DNA of 32,313 nucleotides from assembly GCA_025456345.1 (NCBI GenBank), contig JALOKU010000072.1, forward strand, positions 1 to 32,313. Reading direction: 5' to 3'. The DNA comes from Vicinamibacterales bacterium. GTDB lineage: Bacteria; Acidobacteriota; Vicinamibacteria; Vicinamibacterales; JAKQTR01. Under the pieces are notes generated by a model. That model did not search any database. It saw only the letters and a program-made list of their open reading frames with translations, and was not told where the DNA came from. The position numbers were made by a program, and so were the translations under genes. This document shows positions 16,574-24,997 of this stretch, in pieces. Positions within the stretch are counted from its first letter, which is position 1, and the number at the start of each line of letters is the position of its first letter.

Positions 16574-16682
16574 GCCAGGGCCGAAGCCCTGGCCTCCAGG
16601 GACACCCGGCCTCCACGTGACGTCTGGAGGGCAGCCCTTCCCTGGCCTGAGCGAAGTCGAAGGCAGGGCTGCCGCCGAGACG
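16574..16682. terminator. Two inverted repeats between convergent genes
   Basis: First, GCCAGGGC (16574-16581) and GCCCTGGC (16586-16593) form a perfect 8-bp hairpin with a CGAA loop. Second, CGTCT and GGCAGCCCT (16621-16638) pair with AGGGCTGCC and AGACG (16665-16682); the loop carries CCTGAGCGAAGTCGAAGG. They lie between the DUF4203 gene and the convergent VWFA gene. Terminator or REP-like element is inferred; no T-tracts. Confidence 0.6.
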
Positions 16683-16685
16683 GCT

Positions 16686-18845
16686 TCACTTCCTCACGTA
16701 CAGCTGAAAGCGCGGGAACGCGAACGCGCCGGCCGCGTCGTCGACGACGTTGATCTGGCACGTGTAGAGGCCCGGCTCCAGCGCGCCGGCCGGCACGATC
16801 ATCTCGAAGCTCACGGCCTTCCGATCGGCGACATTGATCTGCTGCGCGGTGACCAGTTCCGTCTGCAGCACGCGCCGGCTTCCCCTGAAGAACGCGATGT
16901 TCGACAGCACGCGGACCCCCGCGACCTGCGCGGGCGCCGCAGCCGGCGGCGAAACGGCCGCCGCCCCGTCCGCCCCTTTCCCGCCCGGCGCAGGCTGGGC
17001 CGAGGCCGGCTTTCCGGGGTCGTACACCTCGTAGTAGAAGACCATCGGTTGCGTGGCGGTGACCACGCGCGCAACGTTGGCGATGAGTTCCTGGCCGTCG
17101 CGTTGCAGGGGGTTGGAGGCGTTCTTCTTCGCCACCGGCTGGCGCTGCGAGGCGAGCACGACGGAGCTGAGCCGCAGCGGATTGCGATCGAGATTCGGCA
17201 CGACCAGCGTCGAGTCGAACGACCCGAAGGTGCCGAGCTGGTTCTCGCGGATGACCACCTTCAGCCGGTAGAACCCTGGCGGCAGCTCGAAGCTGGTGCC
17301 GTACTGCACGTTGCGGCGCCGCACGTCCTCGGTGGCTGCCACCGACAGCTTCACCGTGTCCTGGATCCACGCGACGGGCCTGTTCTGGCCGTCGCGGATG
17401 ACGCCGAGCACGTCGAGGGTGGCCTTCTCCTTGTCGCTCGCCCGCGAGAACTGCACCTGCGAGCCCGGCACGATGAACCACACGGGCACGAAGTAGCGGT
17501 TGTCCTTCAGGCGGAAGTAGCCCGCCGCCCCGTGCACCGGCAGGTCCGTGATCGGCAGGTCGGAGAGCAGCTGCTCCTGCAGCTGCTGCGCCCGGTCGTC
17601 GCGGCCCGCGTGCGCGAAGTCGCGCGGCGCATAGTAGCCCGAGCGGAACTCCAGCTTCAGGCCGGGCTGCTTGAGCGACACGCGGATGCGGCGGAAACGG
17701 CCGTCGCGGGCCGGGTTCGTGCTCGTGTAGCCGAGCAGGTAGTAGGACGAGGTGTCCGCGACGACCTTGTCGAACACCTCGGAGAACTCGTTGACGTCGA
17801 AGAACGCCTTGCCGCCCGTGTCCTCGGCAATCGTGGTCAGCGTGTCCTGCGCGGCGGAGAAGCTCTCGCGCTGGCTCGCCATCGATCGGCCGGAGAACGC
17901 GCCCGTGCCGCGCGCGCTGGCCGTGCTCGCGTCGCCGCCGGCCGGCAGCGCCGCCAGGCCGCGGGTGTCGGCGGCGTAGATCGAGACGTTGGCGCGGACC
18001 GCCCGATCCACGAGGGCGCGAACCGCGGCCTGGTTGTCCATGCCCGACTGGGTCACCCCGCCGCTGAAGTAGACGACCGATTTCTTCTGCTCGATGCCGG
18101 CCAGCACGTCGGCGACGGCGCGCAGCGCGTCGAGCCGGCGGTCGGTGTTGAAGATGTTGAACTCGCTGTCGTCCGCCACGAAGGCGTTGCCCGTGTCCGG
18201 CGCGATCTCGGCGTCGGTGGCCGCCGCCGCGCCCGAGCCCTCGACGGGGCTGAGCCGGTTGAGCGAAGACAGCAGCGCCTGCCGGTCCGCGGTGAAGTCC
18301 TGGTCGACGGTGAGCGACGTCGTGAGCGAGACGACGGCGAGCACGTCGGCCGGGGCCATCTTCTGCTCGACGTAGTCGCGCCCCGACTGCACGGCGCGCG
18401 CGACCTCTTCCGGCTGCATCGACCCGAGGTCGTAGAAGAGCACGATCAGGCGCCGATCCTTCATGTCGACGGCTGGCCTCATCTCGCCTGATGCCGGCGC
18501 GGCCGCCGCCGACGGCCTGGCGGGCGGTGCGATGGCGCCGAGCACGGTGGTCGTCTCCATCGACGGCAGTGTTGCGTTCTCAATCTCTTCGAAGTCGAAG
18601 CTCGAGACCGTCTGCGGCTTGCCGTCCTCCAGGACGACGAAATCGTCGCGCGTGAGCCCGCGGACGAGCGTGCCGTCCTTGTCGCGCACCACGACGTTGA
18701 CCACGACCAGGTCGAGGCCCGACTTGAACGTGGCTTTCGGCGCCTGGGCCGGGGCCTGCGAGGACGCGCTCAACCCGAGCGAGACCAGCGTGAGCAGGAG
18801 GGCGAGCGCGGGTGCCTGGCGGCGCGCATGGGGTGTCGTCGTCAT
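16686..18845 (-). CDS. Secreted VWFA-related protein of acidobacterial type
   Basis: 719 residues. A signal peptide (QAPALALLLTLVSLGLSASS) is followed by the segment KSGLDLVVVNVVVRDKDGTL and VRGLTRDDFVVLEDGKPQTV, which is diagnostic of the VWFA-related domain family expanded in acidobacteria. The VWA domain follows (about residues 130-340), with a degenerate MIDAS (LIVLFYDLGSMQ in place of DxSxS) and VVYFSGGVTQSGM. The C-terminal half has beta-rich repeats (YYLLGYTSTNPARDGRFRRI, GYYAPRDF). The gene starts 4 bases after the stop of the upstream receptor-like gene, so they are one transcription unit. A periplasmic or surface-associated binding role with the receptor is inferred. Confidence 0.9.
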   Translation of the reverse strand: MTTTPHARRQAPALALLLTLVSLGLSASSQAPAQAPKATFKSGLDLVVVNVVVRDKDGTLVRGLTRDDFVVLEDGKPQTVSSFDFEEIENATLPSMETTTVLGAIAPPARPSAAAAPASGEMRPAVDMKDRRLIVLFYDLGSMQPEEVARAVQSGRDYVEQKMAPADVLAVVSLTTSLTVDQDFTADRQALLSSLNRLSPVEGSGAAAATDAEIAPDTGNAFVADDSEFNIFNTDRRLDALRAVADVLAGIEQKKSVVYFSGGVTQSGMDNQAAVRALVDRAVRANVSIYAADTRGLAALPAGGDASTASARGTGAFSGRSMASQRESFSAAQDTLTTIAEDTGGKAFFDVNEFSEVFDKVVADTSSYYLLGYTSTNPARDGRFRRIRVSLKQPGLKLEFRSGYYAPRDFAHAGRDDRAQQLQEQLLSDLPITDLPVHGAAGYFRLKDNRYFVPVWFIVPGSQVQFSRASDKEKATLDVLGVIRDGQNRPVAWIQDTVKLSVAATEDVRRRNVQYGTSFELPPGFYRLKVVIRENQLGTFGSFDSTLVVPNLDRNPLRLSSVVLASQRQPVAKKNASNPLQRDGQELIANVARVVTATQPMVFYYEVYDPGKPASAQPAPGGKGADGAAAVSPPAAAPAQVAGVRVLSNIAFFRGSRRVLQTELVTAQQINVADRKAVSFEMIVPAGALEPGLYTCQINVVDDAAGAFAFPRFQLYVRK

Positions 18846-18849
18846 GGCC

Positions 18850-21800
18850 TCAGAACCCCGCCCGGACAGAGAAGGTCACGCTGCGCATCGAGCGCACCGA
18901 GGTCACCTGGCCGAACGTCGGCGAGTTGACCACCGTGTCGATCGCGCCCCACTGCACGTTGTTGAAGACGTTGTTGGCCTGCGCCCGCACGGTGATCGAA
19001 CGCGCGTTGGGCAGCATGATGATCTTCTGCAGCGACATGTTGGCGGCTTGCGTCCCGGGCCCCACGATCATGTTGCGCGCCGAGTTGCCGTACGTCCCCG
19101 TGGGCGGGATCGAGAAGACTGCCGTGTTGAAGAACTGCTGCATCGCCGGGCTGTCGAGCTGGATGGCCTCGCCGCTGTAGTTCGCGCGCAGCGTGCCGTT
19201 CAGGCCCTGGGCCACGTTGGCGGCCGCGCCCGTGACCCGCGCGGTATACGGCGTGCCGGAGGCCAGCGTGACGTTGGTCGTCCACTGCCAGCCGCCGAGG
19301 ATCATGTCGCCGAGGCCCGTCTGCAGCCAGCGCCGGTTGCGCCCGAACGGCAGCTCAATGTTGATGTTGGCGGTGACGCGGTGCCGCTGGTCGAAGCTCG
19401 ACGCGCCCCATTCCGCCTCCAGGTCCTTGTCGTTCTGCGCCACGGTCCCGCTGCCGCCGCCCAGCGTCGACGCGTTGTCGCGCGACTTCGACAGCGTGTA
19501 GGAGAGCCCCCCGCCAAAACCCTTCGACGGCCGCTTCTGGAGGCGCAGCGAGAGGGCGTGCATGATCGAGTGGCCTCCCGATTCCTCCCAGATGAACGGC
19601 TGCACGTCGGCGATCGCGACCCCGTTGGCGCCGCGGTTCGGCGCACGCTGGAGGTCGAGGCTCGCCCCGCGCGTCCCGGCGTAGCCGACGCCCGCGTTGA
19701 TCGTGCGTGTCAGGTCCCGCTGCAGATCGACGTTCCACATCTGCAGCCAGCCGAGGGCGTAGTTGCGCGCCACGGCGAAGTTGTTGGTCGTGACGTCCGC
19801 TGGTGTCGGTGTCGCGAAGGCCGTCGTGAGCAGGAGCGGCCCGCCCAGCGTGCCCAGCCGCGTGTCGGTTGTCGCAAACGGCGGCTGCGCCGACAGGCGC
19901 TGCGCCATCGACTGATACACCGGCGAGCTGTAGGTGATGCCATAGCCGCCCCGGACGACCGTCTTGCTGTTCACCCGCCACGCCACCCCCGTGCGCGGCG
20001 CGAGGTTGTTGCGATCCGCGTCGACGGCGCTCGTCGGGAACCCGCCGGTGAACGGCCCCGTCTGGCCCGCGATGACGGGCGAGACGGCGGTGAAGTCCGC
20101 GTTGGCGTCCAGGTTGACGAGGTTGTTGTTCGCCTCCCAGTACGGCGTCAGGTACTCGTAGCGCAGGCCCGCGTTGATCGTGAACTTCGCATTCACGCGC
20201 CAGTCGTCCTGGACAAACAGGCTCCACGCGCGCGATCGGAACCGGATCGTGCCAGGACCGTAGTTCAGCGTGGCCTGCTGCGACATGCCGAGGAGGAAAT
20301 CCGCGAAGTCCAGGCCCGTGCCGGTCGATCGCGCGCCGGCGCCGGGTGTCGCGTAGTAGCCCGTGTAGAGCCCGGTGAAGACGAAGCTGCCGCGCGGGTT
20401 GCTGTCGGTCCGGCTGTCGTTGAGCATCCAGCGGAAGTCGCCGCCCCAGCGGAACGAGTGCCGCTTGTACGGCTTCATCTGGTTCAGGCCGACGGTGATG
20501 GTCTGGTCCGTCCGGATCGCCGGCGTCTGGTCGCGAAGGCCGCTCACGCTCGTGAACGACAGCGACGGGATGCCCCACGAGAAGGGATCCGTCGAGACGC
20601 CCGCGATGCCGGCCTCGCCGGCCACGTCGGTCTGATAGGCGTAGAGGTTGGTCGACTCGGTCCTGGCGCGGTTGTACTGGACGTTCAGCGTGTTGAACAT
20701 CCCCCACCGGTTGAAGAGGTAGTTCACCGGCACGTTCCACGATCCGCCAGTGGCCGACCCGACCGTCGTCGGAAACGCGCTGTTGCGATCGGCATCGGTC
20801 CGCCGGTACTGCACGCCGAAGGAGAGGCTGGACCCGCCACGGCCGCCCATCCCGCCGCGGCCGCCGGCGCCTCCGCGCGCGCCGCCCGCGGCGCCTCGCC
20901 CCCCCGGCGCGGCCCCGAACGACTTCGTGAACCGGATGTTGATGTCGTCCGAGCGGTTGCCCGTCGTCGCCGAGCGGTAGTAGTTCTTCGCGTCGCCCGG
21001 CTGGTTGGGCAGCGGGTAGTACTGCAGGAGCGCCAGCGACGCCGCATCGATCCGCGACGCCGGGATCCGGTTGCTCGGGAACGGCAGCCCGGTCAGCGGA
21101 TCGATCAGCGTGACGGTCGATCCCGAGAAGTCGCCGGCGCGCCACGCGGCCGTCGGCACGATCGAATACGCCTCGTACAGGTTGCCGCCAAAGCCGCCGT
21201 TGTAATTGAGGAAGAACGACTCGCCCGTTTTCCCTTTGTAGATGCCGGGGATCTTGAACGGCCCGCCGATGTTCAGCGTCAACCGGTGATTGAGATACGA
21301 AGGCTGAGTGCCCGCGTTCGACGTGAGGGGGTAGGGCGCCGCGTCGAAGGGCGATCCCGAGAGGTTATAGGACGCCTGGACGCGAATGCGGTTGGCACCG
21401 CCGCGCCCGCCCGCCATCCCGAGACGGCCGGCAATCCCGGGCATTCCGCCGCCGCCGGGACCGCCGCCCCGGCCGCCCATGCCGCCGCCGCCCGGCACGC
21501 CGCCGAACCCACCGGGTCCGCCGCCGGGTCCGCCGCCCATGCCACCGCCCTGCGGGAATCCGCCGGCCACGAACCCGCCCTGTTCACCGCCCATGCCCGG
21601 AATGCCGCCGGGCTGGCCATCGGGGCCGAATCCGCCAATCCCGCCGGACATGCCGTCCGGACCGCGCCCGCCGGGCCCGTCACCGCCCACCATCATGAAG
21701 AGCATCGGGTTGACCTGGCCGGCCGCTCCCGATGTCGTGAGCGAGTCGCCCGAGGTCCCGACCGAGAATCCCGGCGGAAGGCTGAGCTGCGCGGCGACCG

Positions 21801-22428
21801 CGTCGAGTGAGTCGTCCACCGCGCCGACGCCGACCGGCTGCCCGGCCGGCTGGCCCTGTCCGGCCCGCGTTCCCGGCGGGGCCGGCGCACCGGATGGCGC
21901 CGCGACGGTTCCGCGGAACGGCGCGGGCGCCTGGCGCCGATCGGCCGCGCGTGCGGGCGAAGCAGGCGCCTGATCGGCCGGTGCGGCCGCCGCGGTTGCC
22001 GGCGCGGCCGGTTTCGCGGCCTCAACGCGCGATGCGAGCGTCAGCACGACGTCTTGCTGCGCCCGGCACGAAGGCTCCACCGTCACTTCGAGGGCCACGG
22101 GCGCGAAGCCGGTGAGATCCGCCACAACCGCGTACGTGCCCGGGCCGGGAATCACGACCGAATAGGAGCCGTCCTGGCCGGTCGACGTGGATATCGCAGC
22201 GCCGCCGGCTATCGGCGTCACCGTGAGGCCGACGCCCGGCAGGCGCGCCTGGCCCGCCGTGGCGGAGCCGCGGATGACGCACGGAGGCGTTTGGCCCTGC
22301 CGCGCCGCATCGGCGCGTGTCCCCGCCGATAGCGGAAGCGCCAGGAGGGCGGCCACCGCCACCGCCGGCGTCAATCTGGCGGCGACCACCTCGAGCCATT
22401 TCCGCGCACGTGTGGGCATCAGGGGCAC
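18850..22428 (-). CDS. Oar-like outer-membrane receptor with carboxypeptidase-regulatory domain
   Basis: 1192 residues. The signal region (VAVAALLALPLSAGTRADA) leads into a carboxypeptidase-regulatory-like fold (about 48-112: GQDGSYSVVIPGPGTYAVVA, LTGFAPVALEVTVEP). A Pro/Ala linker is followed by a very Gly-rich stretch (about 245-345) and a second Gly-rich insert (about 500-530). The remainder is a beta-barrel of TonB-receptor type: alternating strands such as SFFLNYNGGFGGNLYEAYSI, WSLFVQDDWRVNAKFTINAG, LRYEYLTPYWE and a C-terminal strand ending in Phe (VTFSVRAGF). I cannot identify a normal TonB plug domain; the Gly-rich segment occupies that region. It is transcribed together with the VWFA gene. 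Confidence 0.85.
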   Translation of the reverse strand: MPLMPTRARKWLEVVAARLTPAVAVAALLALPLSAGTRADAARQGQTPPCVIRGSATAGQARLPGVGLTVTPIAGGAAISTSTGQDGSYSVVIPGPGTYAVVADLTGFAPVALEVTVEPSCRAQQDVVLTLASRVEAAKPAAPATAAAAPADQAPASPARAADRRQAPAPFRGTVAAPSGAPAPPGTRAGQGQPAGQPVGVGAVDDSLDAVAAQLSLPPGFSVGTSGDSLTTSGAAGQVNPMLFMMVGGDGPGGRGPDGMSGGIGGFGPDGQPGGIPGMGGEQGGFVAGGFPQGGGMGGGPGGGPGGFGGVPGGGGMGGRGGGPGGGGMPGIAGRLGMAGGRGGANRIRVQASYNLSGSPFDAAPYPLTSNAGTQPSYLNHRLTLNIGGPFKIPGIYKGKTGESFFLNYNGGFGGNLYEAYSIVPTAAWRAGDFSGSTVTLIDPLTGLPFPSNRIPASRIDAASLALLQYYPLPNQPGDAKNYYRSATTGNRSDDINIRFTKSFGAAPGGRGAAGGARGGAGGRGGMGGRGGSSLSFGVQYRRTDADRNSAFPTTVGSATGGSWNVPVNYLFNRWGMFNTLNVQYNRARTESTNLYAYQTDVAGEAGIAGVSTDPFSWGIPSLSFTSVSGLRDQTPAIRTDQTITVGLNQMKPYKRHSFRWGGDFRWMLNDSRTDSNPRGSFVFTGLYTGYYATPGAGARSTGTGLDFADFLLGMSQQATLNYGPGTIRFRSRAWSLFVQDDWRVNAKFTINAGLRYEYLTPYWEANNNLVNLDANADFTAVSPVIAGQTGPFTGGFPTSAVDADRNNLAPRTGVAWRVNSKTVVRGGYGITYSSPVYQSMAQRLSAQPPFATTDTRLGTLGGPLLLTTAFATPTPADVTTNNFAVARNYALGWLQMWNVDLQRDLTRTINAGVGYAGTRGASLDLQRAPNRGANGVAIADVQPFIWEESGGHSIMHALSLRLQKRPSKGFGGGLSYTLSKSRDNASTLGGGSGTVAQNDKDLEAEWGASSFDQRHRVTANINIELPFGRNRRWLQTGLGDMILGGWQWTTNVTLASGTPYTARVTGAAANVAQGLNGTLRANYSGEAIQLDSPAMQQFFNTAVFSIPPTGTYGNSARNMIVGPGTQAANMSLQKIIMLPNARSITVRAQANNVFNNVQWGAIDTVVNSPTFGQVTSVRSMRSVTFSVRAGF

Positions 22429-22609
22429 ACTCCAACCCTCAGGGGGTTCCGCATCAATCTACGACAGCCGATGCCGAATTGCTTCCTTGCCGGGCGCGCC
22501 CGGAATCCGGCGGTCACAGCTTGATAAGCGCGCGTGGCGGTGCCGTGGCGGAATTGTGAAGAGAATGAGGCATCGCCGTCGGCCCCATGTGCCGGGCGGG
22601 ATGCCAGTC

Positions 22610-22630
22610 TACAATGACACTCGCGAGGGA
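22610..22630 (+). promoter_or_regulatory. Candidate -10 element and ribosome binding site of the two-component operon
   Basis: TACAAT (22610-22615) would place the transcript start near 22622, and GAGGG (about 22625-22629) lies just before the ATG at 22634. No convincing -35 is seen. The 205-base gap separates this operon from the divergent receptor gene. Confidence 0.35.
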
Positions 22631-22633
22631 TTG

Positions 22634-23371
22634 ATGGACCGCGAACGCACGCAGACAACGCCCGGCCGCGCGCTCATCGTCGAAGACGAGCCGCACATCC
22701 GCGAACTGGTCGCGCTCCACCTGTCGCTGGAAGGGCTGACCTGCACCCAGACCGGCGACGGCGACGAGGCGCTGCGCCTGGCCAAGGACGGGCACTTCGA
22801 CCTCATCGTGCTGGACCTGATGCTGCCGGGGCTCGACGGCGTGACCGTGTGCCGGGCCATCCGCCGCGACTCGCCGAACGCCGAGACGCCGATCCTGATG
22901 CTGACCGCGCGCTCGGAGGAATCGGACAAGGTCCTTGGCCTGGAGAGCGGCGCCGACGACTACCTGACGAAGCCGTTCGGCATCCGCGAGCTGGTGGCCC
23001 GGGCGCGGGCGCTGCTGAGGCGCGCGAATGCCATCCGCGCTGCCCAGGCGCCAGAGCACGCCGAGGTCATCGCCGTGCCCGGGTTGTCGATCGACCCGGC
23101 CCGCCGCCAGGTCCGCGTCGACGACCGCGCCGTTGATCTCACCACACTCGAGTTCGAGCTGCTCTACCTGCTCGCCTCGCGCCGCGGCCTGGTGTTCTCG
23201 CGCGAGATGCTGCTCGGCCGCGTCTGGAAAGACGACCGGCACGTCACCGAGCGCAGCGTCGACACGCTCATCAAGCGCATCCGCAAGAAGATCGAGCCCG
23301 ATCCCGAGAACCCGAAGTTCATCCTGACCGTGTGGGGCGCGGGCTACAAGTTCGCCGACGCCGATGACTGA
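22634..23371 (+). CDS. OmpR/PhoB-family response regulator
   Basis: 245 residues. The receiver domain (about 14-130) has the acidic pocket VEDEPHIRELV, the phospho-acceptor D61 in LIVLDLMLPGLDG, and the conserved lysine K113 in YLTKPFGIRELVAR. The C-terminal winged helix (about 145-240) carries LTTLEFELLYLLASRRGLVF, SREMLLGRVWKDDRHVTERS and VDTLIKRIRKKIEPDP, typical of OmpR/PhoB proteins that bind direct repeats. The frame is open further upstream, but the ATG at 22634 fits the family N terminus and has GAGGG before it. It overlaps the sensor kinase gene by 8 bases and faces away from the receptor/VWFA operon, a plausible target. Confidence 0.93.
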   Translation: MDRERTQTTPGRALIVEDEPHIRELVALHLSLEGLTCTQTGDGDEALRLAKDGHFDLIVLDLMLPGLDGVTVCRAIRRDSPNAETPILMLTARSEESDKVLGLESGADDYLTKPFGIRELVARARALLRRANAIRAAQAPEHAEVIAVPGLSIDPARRQVRVDDRAVDLTTLEFELLYLLASRRGLVFSREMLLGRVWKDDRHVTERSVDTLIKRIRKKIEPDPENPKFILTVWGAGYKFADADD

Positions 23372-24899
23372 ATCCGCCCATCGTGACCCGGTGTGGTTCC
23401 GGAGCCTCTACTGGCGCATTGCGCTGGGGTCGATGGCCGTGCTGGCGGCCCTGCTCCTCGTGCAGGCGGTCGTGTTCCTGTGGATGAGCGGGACGATTGC
23501 CACGACGCTGCTCGGCCAGTCGCCGGACCGCATCGCGGCGGAAGCCGCCAAAGACGTGGCGGACGCCCTGAAGAAGGACCCTGCGGTCGACATCGAGAAA
23601 TTCGTGCGTGATCGCTACGGCAGCCTGACGCAGCCTCTGATGGTCGTACTCGAGGATGGCCGGGCGGTGCGAAACCACGAGCTTCCTCCGCCGGACGGCA
23701 TGCGCAGGTGGCCTGGCCGCCCGCCAGGCGGAGCCCCGGCTGCGGGGCCGGGTCCTCCTGATGCGGCGCCGCCTGACCCTGGCAGGCCGGGCGGCGGGCG
23801 CGGAGGCGTCATGCGGCCGTTCGGCCCGCGAATGGGAGGCGGCCGTGAAGGCGGCCCTCCGGGCGAACGCGCTCCGATTGAGATCGGCGGCGAACAGGTG
23901 GGTGTCGTCTTCGTTGCCGGGCGCAACCCGCGCACCGCGATGTTCCTCCGTGAGTTCGCACCCACGCAGGCCGTCATCGGCGTGATCCTGCTGGTATTGG
24001 GTTCCGCCGTCGCGTCGCTGGCGATTTTTCGCCCGGCCCACCGCCGCCTTCGTGACCTCGAGGCCGTGGCGCAGGCGATTGGCGAGGGCAACCTCTCGGC
24101 TCGGGCGCCCGAGACCGGCGGCGACGAGGTGACGGCGCTCGCCCGCGCGTTCAACCGGATGGCGGGCGACCTCGAAGCACGCACGCAGGCCGTGGAGCTG
24201 TCCGATCGGACGCGGCGCCAGCTGCTGGCCGACGTCTCGCACGAACTGAAGACGCCGCTTGCCGCGATCCGCGGATATGCGGAAACGCTGGCCATGCCCG
24301 AGGTGAGCCTCGACGAGCACACGCGCCGGCGTTATCTGGACATTGTCGGAGACGAGACCGTCAAGCTCGAGCGCATTGTCGGCGATCTGCTTGACCTGGC
24401 GAGACTCGAGAGCGGCGGCCTCACGCTGACGTGCGCCGCGGTGCCGGTGGCGCGGCTATTCCAGCGCGTGGCCGACCGTCACGAGCGGGACATGATCGAG
24501 AAGCAGGTCACGCTCGAGACGTCGGTGGCCGCCGACGCGGCCGAGGTCTGGTGCGACGCCGCCCGCATGGAGCAGGCGCTGCAGAACCTGGTCGCGAATG
24601 CGCTGCGGCATACCCCCGAGGGCGGGCAGATCACCCTGACCGCGGAGCGGGCTGCCGCAGGCGTGCGACTGGCCGTGCGCGACACCGGCCCGGGCATTCC
24701 GGAAGAGCACCTGCCGCGCATCTTCGACCGCTTCTACAAGACCGACGCCTCGCGCACCGACCCGTATTGGAAGAGCGGCAGCGGCCTCGGGCTCTCAATC
24801 GTCAAGGCCATCGTCGAGCGCCACGGCGGGACCGTGTCCGCGGCAAACGTCCCGTCCGGCGGCGCCGAGTTCACCCTCACCCTGAGGGGTCGGGACTAA
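23364..24899 (+). CDS. Membrane sensor histidine kinase
   Basis: 511 residues. The first membrane helix is about residues 14-40 (IALGSMAVLAALLLVQAVVF) and the second about 197-220 (AVIGVILLVLGSAVASLAIF). The outer region between them contains a Pro/Gly/Arg-rich low-complexity stretch (about 108-172) and no known ligand domain. Then come HAMP (about 218-270), the dimerisation helix with phospho-histidine H293 (LLADVSHELKTPLAAIRGYA), the N-box NLVANALRHTP, G1 DTGPGIPEEHL, F-box IFDRFYKTD and G2 GSGLGLSIVKAIVERHGG. All kinase motifs are intact. The start overlaps the response-regulator stop, so the two are translationally coupled and form a cognate pair. Confidence 0.94.
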   Translation: MTESAHRDPVWFRSLYWRIALGSMAVLAALLLVQAVVFLWMSGTIATTLLGQSPDRIAAEAAKDVADALKKDPAVDIEKFVRDRYGSLTQPLMVVLEDGRAVRNHELPPPDGMRRWPGRPPGGAPAAGPGPPDAAPPDPGRPGGGRGGVMRPFGPRMGGGREGGPPGERAPIEIGGEQVGVVFVAGRNPRTAMFLREFAPTQAVIGVILLVLGSAVASLAIFRPAHRRLRDLEAVAQAIGEGNLSARAPETGGDEVTALARAFNRMAGDLEARTQAVELSDRTRRQLLADVSHELKTPLAAIRGYAETLAMPEVSLDEHTRRRYLDIVGDETVKLERIVGDLLDLARLESGGLTLTCAAVPVARLFQRVADRHERDMIEKQVTLETSVAADAAEVWCDAARMEQALQNLVANALRHTPEGGQITLTAERAAAGVRLAVRDTGPGIPEEHLPRIFDRFYKTDASRTDPYWKSGSGLGLSIVKAIVERHGGTVSAANVPSGGAEFTLTLRGRD

Positions 24900-24981
24900 T
24901 TACGTACACGGCCTCCGTTGGATGACAATTCTGTCGCCGCGCGGACCGGAGGCGCGCGCAACGACTGACGGCCGGCCGGGT

Positions 24982-24987
24982 TACAAT
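24982..24987 (+). promoter_or_regulatory. Candidate -10 of the peroxiredoxin gene
   Basis: TACAAT lies 10 bases before the ATG at 24998, so transcription would start about 4 bases before the start codon, giving a nearly leaderless mRNA. No Shine-Dalgarno and no clear -35 are seen. Confidence 0.3.
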
Positions 24988-24997
24988 CCTCGAATCC

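Noticed and set aside
18463-21810. A 1115-codon open frame on the + strand
   Set aside because: Antisense to the VWFA and receptor genes, Arg/Ala-rich, no domain; the reverse-strand genes have clear signal peptides and motifs.
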